A stretch of DNA of 7,993 nucleotides, from positions 1 to 7,993 of the forward strand of contig JBGVMW010000092.1 in NCBI GenBank assembly GCA_045125095.1, in the 5' to 3' direction. The stretch is from JBGVMW01 sp045125095. GTDB taxonomy: Bacteria > Bacillota > Clostridia > Lachnospirales > Lachnospiraceae. Below, in pieces: positions 5,484 to 7,993 of this stretch. How positions within the stretch are numbered: the stretch's first letter is position 1; each line of letters starts with the position of its first letter. The position numbers were made by a program, and so were the translations under genes. The notes beneath the pieces are model-generated. The model did not search any database. It was not told the DNA's origin and saw nothing but the letters and a program-made list of their open reading frames with translations.

Positions 5484-5562
5484 AATCGAAGTTGGTGTAA
5501 ACGATAAAGCAGCTTACATATTTTTATAAACTGCCCTATCGTTTGCACCAATTTCGATTTTT
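5484..5562 (+). terminator. Very long imperfect hairpin with T run (operon terminator or small RNA)
   Basis: Arms 5484-5512 and 5531-5559 are 29 nt each and pair with 25 Watson-Crick pairs, two G-U wobbles and two adjacent A-C mismatches, around an 18-nt AT-rich loop. TTTTT (5558-5562) overlaps and follows the right arm on the plus strand, which suits termination of the ABC operon 112 nt upstream. The stem is much longer than ordinary terminators. Alternatives are a palindromic or miniature repeat element, or the body of a small RNA started from the promoter at 5428. It ends 7 nt before the inverted terminus of the mobile element. Confidence 0.6.
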
Positions 5563-5568
5563 CTATAG

Positions 5569-5593
5569 TGAACAAAGTCGCGTCCGGATAGCC
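5569..5593 (+). repeat. Left inverted terminus of the IS91-like element
   Basis: It begins TGAACAAAGTCGC and ends ATAGCC. Compared with the reverse complement of 7959-7983 it matches at 19 of 25 positions, including the first eight bases and 12 of the first 13. It lies 141 nt beyond the transposase stop codon, where the replication-origin end of an IS91-type element is expected, and contains the GAAC tetranucleotide. Confidence 0.6.
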
Positions 5594-5692
5594 GATATGT
5601 ATGGAGTTTCAATCTCTGTACCTTACGGAAATGAGAAGTCTATACTATTGGAATCGGAGGTGATTATTCAAAATCAAGACATGACAAATAAA

Positions 5693-5706
5693 CCTCATTT
5701 CTGAGG
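5693..5706 (-). terminator. Possible terminator of the transposase transcript
   Basis: Read on the minus strand, CCTCA-GAAA-TGAGG is a 5-bp stem with a GAAA tetraloop followed by TTTATTT. It lies about 28 nt after the transposase stop codon. The stem is short, so termination is likely weak. Confidence 0.4.
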
Positions 5707-5716
5707 CTTTTGAAAA
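5706..5716. repeat. Subterminal GCTTTTGAAAA repeat, left copy
   Basis: This 11-nt sequence recurs exactly at 7922-7932 near the right end, where it is part of the near-perfect palindrome TGCTTTTGAAAAGCA. A related palindrome CTGCTTGTGAAAGCAG is at 7804-7819. Copies inside both ends could be binding sites for the recombinase or transposase. It is short and AT-rich, so chance is possible. Confidence 0.35.
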
Positions 5717-5733
5717 AGTATGAATTATAGTAT

Positions 5734-6888
5734 TTAAATCCGAAGCGGTATTCTTTTATGTGGTCTGCCAAGATGACCGCCACAGCATTTACAAACAGTA
5801 ACTTTAATACCATAAAGGGTTTCAAGTATCTGGGATGTTTCTATATCTTTTAATCGGGATAGATACTGCTTACAACCAAGCAGATTCCGGCACAAGGTCA
5901 GATTCTTAGTCTTGCTTCGAGTACTGAGTAATCCATAGTGGCGGATTCTCACGAAACGCTTTGGTGGTACATGCATAAGAAATCTTCGGATAAATTCAAC
6001 TCCGGGAATGGTGTATTCTTTCCACTTACCTTCTTCACGGTAATCTTTTACAGAGTAAGTAACGGTATCTTCATTCATGCGGATGATTCTATGATTGCTG
6101 ATGGCAATTCTGTGGGTGTATTTGCCGAGGTAATTAATGACGGACTGTGCACCGTTAAAGGTTTTCTTACAGTGTGGAACCCAGTCTTTTTCATAGCAGA
6201 TATTCAGCAACTCTTTAAATGTATAGTGATTACGATATTTCTCACTACTTCCGTGGAATTGTAGTTTTTGCTCTTCCCAAAGAGTCTTTAATTCATCCAG
6301 ATATTTACCTTGGAATAGTTTCGATAAAACCTTTATTGGAAGAAAGAATTCTTCTCCATTATCACGCCATTGATTTTTAGCAGTCAGACCTCCACCAAGA
6401 AGAATGACATGAATATGGGGATGATAATTCATTTCGGAACCCCAAGTGTGTAATACACAAATATATCCAACTCTTGCACCAAGATGCTTTGTGTCTGCAG
6501 TTAACTCATCAATTGTTGCTGAGACAGAATGATACAGAGCATCATATAAAAGCTGTTGGTTACTGTAGATTAATGGATTTAGTTCTTGAGGTACAGTAAA
6601 CACTACATGGAAGTAAGGAGCTTCCAAAACATCTTCACGGCGTTTATCCATCCATCTCTCTTTTGGGAGGGCCTGACACATAGGACAGCATCTGTTGCGA
6701 CAGGAATTATAATGAATCTGTGGATGTCCACAGTCTTCACAGACGCTGATGTTAGCACCATAGGCGCCAGTCTTGCAATTGATAATACAGTTGGCAACTT
6801 TCATCTGTACCGGAGATGGCGAGTATTTATCCAGATAATCAGGATAAAAACGATGAAAGATATCTTGTACAGTAGGTTTGTCTGACAT
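5734..6888 (-). CDS. IS91-family (Y2 HUH) transposase (384 aa)
   Basis: It starts with ATG at 6888, preceded by AGGAGG (complement of 6896-6901) that lies in the last codons of the recombinase gene; 2 nt separate the genes, so translation is probably coupled. The N-terminus holds a zinc-binding domain with cysteines at 50, 53, 63, 67, 68 and 71 (CEDCGH, then CRNRCCPMC). The catalytic domain has the HUH metal site HPHIH (H158 and H160) and two tyrosines four apart in NYLGKYTHRIAIS (Y253 and Y257), as in the IS91 Y2 enzymes. A C-terminal Cys cluster (VCKCCGGH, 365-372) may bind zinc. Such enzymes nick one strand at the element origin, form a 5' phosphotyrosine link and move the element by rolling-circle replication. 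The length is normal for the family, the frame is unbroken and every catalytic residue I can check is present, so it may be active. Confidence 0.96.
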   Translation of the reverse strand: MSDKPTVQDIFHRFYPDYLDKYSPSPVQMKVANCIINCKTGAYGANISVCEDCGHPQIHYNSCRNRCCPMCQALPKERWMDKRREDVLEAPYFHVVFTVPQELNPLIYSNQQLLYDALYHSVSATIDELTADTKHLGARVGYICVLHTWGSEMNYHPHIHVILLGGGLTAKNQWRDNGEEFFLPIKVLSKLFQGKYLDELKTLWEEQKLQFHGSSEKYRNHYTFKELLNICYEKDWVPHCKKTFNGAQSVINYLGKYTHRIAISNHRIIRMNEDTVTYSVKDYREEGKWKEYTIPGVEFIRRFLMHVPPKRFVRIRHYGLLSTRSKTKNLTLCRNLLGCKQYLSRLKDIETSQILETLYGIKVTVCKCCGGHLGRPHKRIPLRI

Positions 6889-6890
6889 GA

Positions 6891-7730
6891 CTAATCCTCC
6901 TGTACATCAAAAGGACTGCGAATACCAAGCAGCGTTTTGTTGCTTACATGAAGATAAATCTCCGTAGATTTAGGATCAAGGTGTCCTAATAACGCCTGAA
7001 TGTATTTGATGTCACACCCGGATTCTAAAAGATGGCTGGCAAAACTGTGACGAAAAGCATGGGATGTTACATGCTTTGTAATCCAGGCTCTTTTAGCACT
7101 TCTTTTTAACACTTGATTTACAGCAGAAATATCCAGATATTCTCCAGTTGTTTGACTAGGAAATAAAATATTTCGAGGTCTACCGCACTGATACCAGTAT
7201 TCAGTGAGAATATCAAGCGTTCTGTCAGCAAGAATTGTATATCGATCCATTCGACTCTTTGTGTTTTTGATATGAATAGAATGATTGCTTCTTGAAATAT
7301 CGTCATAGTGTAAATGTGTTGCTTCAGATACTCGAAGACCACCAGAATACATAACAGCAAAAATAGCTTTATATTTTAGATTGGTAGTCGCATCAAGAAG
7401 AGCATCTATTTCATTTTTATTTAGGATGGTAGGAAGGCTACGGTCTCGTTTCATTCTTGGAATTTCATCCTCATCCCAGTTAAGCTTTAGAATTCTTTTA
7501 TACATAAAACGTAAAGCACCATAGTAGTGGTTGTAGGTTTCAGGCATAATACCCGCCATTCGTTTTGCAGTTAGATAATTATCTGCATCTTCTATTGTGA
7601 GTTCTTGCCAAGGTTTGTTAGTAGCATTTAGAAATGGGCTAAGAGCATGGCAATACGCATTTGCCGTAGATTCCTTTAGATTTCTTTTACGTGCAGCGTT
7701 AGTTACTAATTCAAAAATATCTTCGTACAT
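6891..7730 (-). CDS. Tyrosine recombinase of the IS91-like element (279 aa)
   Basis: ATG 7730 is preceded by GGAGGT (complement of 7737-7742) with 6-nt spacing. The protein has an N-terminal SAM-like core-binding domain (about residues 1-85, including KESTANAYCHALSPF) and a C-terminal catalytic domain. The full catalytic set is visible: R133 in GGLRVSE, K158 in NTKSRMDR, H224 and R227 in HAFRHSFASHL, H250 in LLGHLD and nucleophile Y259 in STEIYLHV. The size is that of XerC/XerD-like recombinases, with no arm-binding domain as in phage integrases. The gene precedes the transposase by 2 nt in one operon, so it is part of the element. A role in resolving intermediates or choosing the insertion site is plausible but inferred. 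Its ribosome binding site is in a stable hairpin (7737-7786), which should keep expression low. Confidence 0.95.
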   Translation of the reverse strand: MYEDIFELVTNAARKRNLKESTANAYCHALSPFLNATNKPWQELTIEDADNYLTAKRMAGIMPETYNHYYGALRFMYKRILKLNWDEDEIPRMKRDRSLPTILNKNEIDALLDATTNLKYKAIFAVMYSGGLRVSEATHLHYDDISRSNHSIHIKNTKSRMDRYTILADRTLDILTEYWYQCGRPRNILFPSQTTGEYLDISAVNQVLKRSAKRAWITKHVTSHAFRHSFASHLLESGCDIKYIQALLGHLDPKSTEIYLHVSNKTLLGIRSPFDVQED

Positions 7731-7736
7731 AAAATG

Positions 7737-7786
7737 ACCTCCATGAAATAAAAGTAGTAAAAATAGTAACTACCTATCATGGAGGT
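7737..7786 (-). promoter_or_regulatory. Hairpin sequestering the recombinase ribosome binding site
   Basis: ACCTCCATGA (7737-7746) and TCATGGAGGT (7777-7786) are perfect 10-bp inverted repeats. A second stem inside the loop is formed by GTAGT (7754-7758) and ACTAC (7769-7773). In the minus-strand mRNA the second arm is the GGAGGT Shine-Dalgarno of the recombinase and the first arm is its exact complement, so the site should be hidden when folded. The first arm also holds an ATG (7780) opening a 24-codon frame, ending at 7706, with eight consecutive Tyr/Phe codons. That frame has no ribosome binding site of its own. Confidence 0.65.
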
Positions 7787-7921
7787 GCATTTACAAAATA
7801 AAACTGCTTGTGAAAGCAGATATGGAATGGTATTATTTTCATAGGCAGTGGATATTTGACCTTTGTTGATTGTTATTTTGTGGTGATTTAACAATACTTC
7901 TTATGTAGGCAGATGTCTACT

Positions 7922-7932
7922 GCTTTTGAAAA
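7922..7932. repeat. Subterminal GCTTTTGAAAA repeat, right copy
   Basis: This is an exact copy of 5706-5716. It lies in the palindrome TGCTTTTGAAAAGCA (7921-7935), 50 nt inside the right terminus. ACTGCTT followed by a TGAAA palindrome also occurs at 7803-7818, so the right end carries two similar palindromes about 115 nt apart. Confidence 0.35.
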
Positions 7933-7958
7933 GCAAAAACTGTGCCACAGCCTTGGCA

Positions 7959-7983
7959 GGCCATCGCGCAGCGATTTTGTTCA
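7959..7983 (-). repeat. Right inverted terminus of the IS91-like element
   Basis: Its reverse complement begins TGAACAAAATCGC and ends ATGGCC, matching the left terminus at 19 of 25 positions. Within it ATCGC-GCA-GCGAT (7963-7975) forms a small hairpin followed by TTT, as expected near the replication-termination end of IS91-type elements. GC content rises sharply over 7940-7975 compared with neighbouring DNA. Confidence 0.6.
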
Positions 7984-7993
7984 ATTTGAAGTT

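Larger units (their letters stand above)
5569..7983 (-). mobile_element. IS91-like element carrying a tyrosine recombinase and an HUH transposase
   Basis: This is a module of about 2.4 kb. A tyrosine recombinase gene and an IS91-family transposase gene sit in one minus-strand operon between imperfect 25-nt inverted repeats (5569-5593 and 7959-7983). The transposase identifies the family: rolling-circle transposition with a Y2 HUH enzyme, inserting next to a GAAC-type tetranucleotide and making no target duplication. GAAC is present at 5570-5573 and GTTC at 7979-7982. With the genes on the minus strand, the origin end (oriIS) should be on the left and the terminus (terIS) on the right. No target duplication is visible, though only 10 nt of right flank are available. 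IS91 relatives with an added integrase-type gene are known. The exact ends are inferred from the repeats. Confidence 0.75.

Noticed and set aside
5607..5618. Similarity of TTCAATCTCT to the start of spacer 1 (203-212) as a self-target
   Set aside because: Only about 10 bases match, and the rest of the 28-nt spacer does not; chance.
5501..5704. Open frame through the long hairpin and left terminus (…RIADMYGVSISVPYGNEK…)
   Set aside because: Its only early ATG (5597) lacks a ribosome binding site and would give 35 aa. The frame runs through the hairpin and the inverted terminus, so it is more likely non-coding.
5938..6264. Plus-strand open frames at 5938-6264 and 6586-6885
   Set aside because: They are antisense to the transposase gene, which has full catalytic motifs; they are shadows.
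7706..7894. 62-codon minus-strand frame starting at TTG 7894
   Set aside because: The start is a TTG with only a weak upstream AAGAAG and the upstream part looks non-coding. Only its last 24 codons, from ATG 7780, are considered as a possible leader peptide.

Overview
The window reads as chromosomal DNA from a low-GC, spore-forming gut Clostridium relative, most likely of the Lachnospiraceae type. This rests on AT-rich coding sequence, strong AGGAGG-type ribosome binding sites, two spore-coat-like genes with a sporulation-type promoter, a Cas12a-type CRISPR array, a LytTR/DUF3021/ABC operon, and an IS91-like transposase paired with a tyrosine recombinase. The species is not assigned.

Left part (1-963). 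The last codons of a gene run in from the left edge. They are followed by an AT-rich leader and a type V-A (Cas12a) CRISPR array at 167-574, with six identical 36-nt repeats, six spacers of 27-28 nt, and a seventh repeat that has lost its 3' end. The decayed repeat places the leader, and the acquisition end, on the left. A 114-aa protein of unknown function starts 44 nt after the array, with no visible terminator between them.

Middle (964-2757). A 300-nt gap carries a good candidate mother-cell sigma-E promoter just before a two-gene spore-coat operon (CotF-like). A hairpin follows, then a monocistronic Cof-type HAD phosphatase with its own extended -10 promoter and a strong terminator.

Transporter operon (2817-5371). 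Direct repeats of TTGGCAACTTG precede a four-gene operon: a LytTR regulator (TTG start), a four-helix DUF3021 membrane protein, an ABC ATPase and an ABC-2 permease. The genes are abutted or overlapping. The likely logic is a membrane protein that modulates a LytTR activator, which drives its own operon and an exporter; the substrate is unknown.

Right part (5372-7993). After a candidate promoter and a very long hairpin comes a mobile element of about 2.4 kb. It encodes, on the minus strand, a tyrosine recombinase followed by an IS91-family HUH transposase with both catalytic tyrosines. I find imperfect inverted repeats (19 of 25 bases) at 5569-5593 and 7959-7983 that bracket the module and each contain GAAC/GTTC. 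The recombinase ribosome binding site is locked in a 10-bp hairpin whose other arm carries the start of a small aromatic-rich reading frame.

The points most worth a second look are the element's inverted termini and RBS hairpin, the truncated array end joined to an unknown gene, and the LytTR operator repeats. No wholly new system is demonstrated by the sequence alone.
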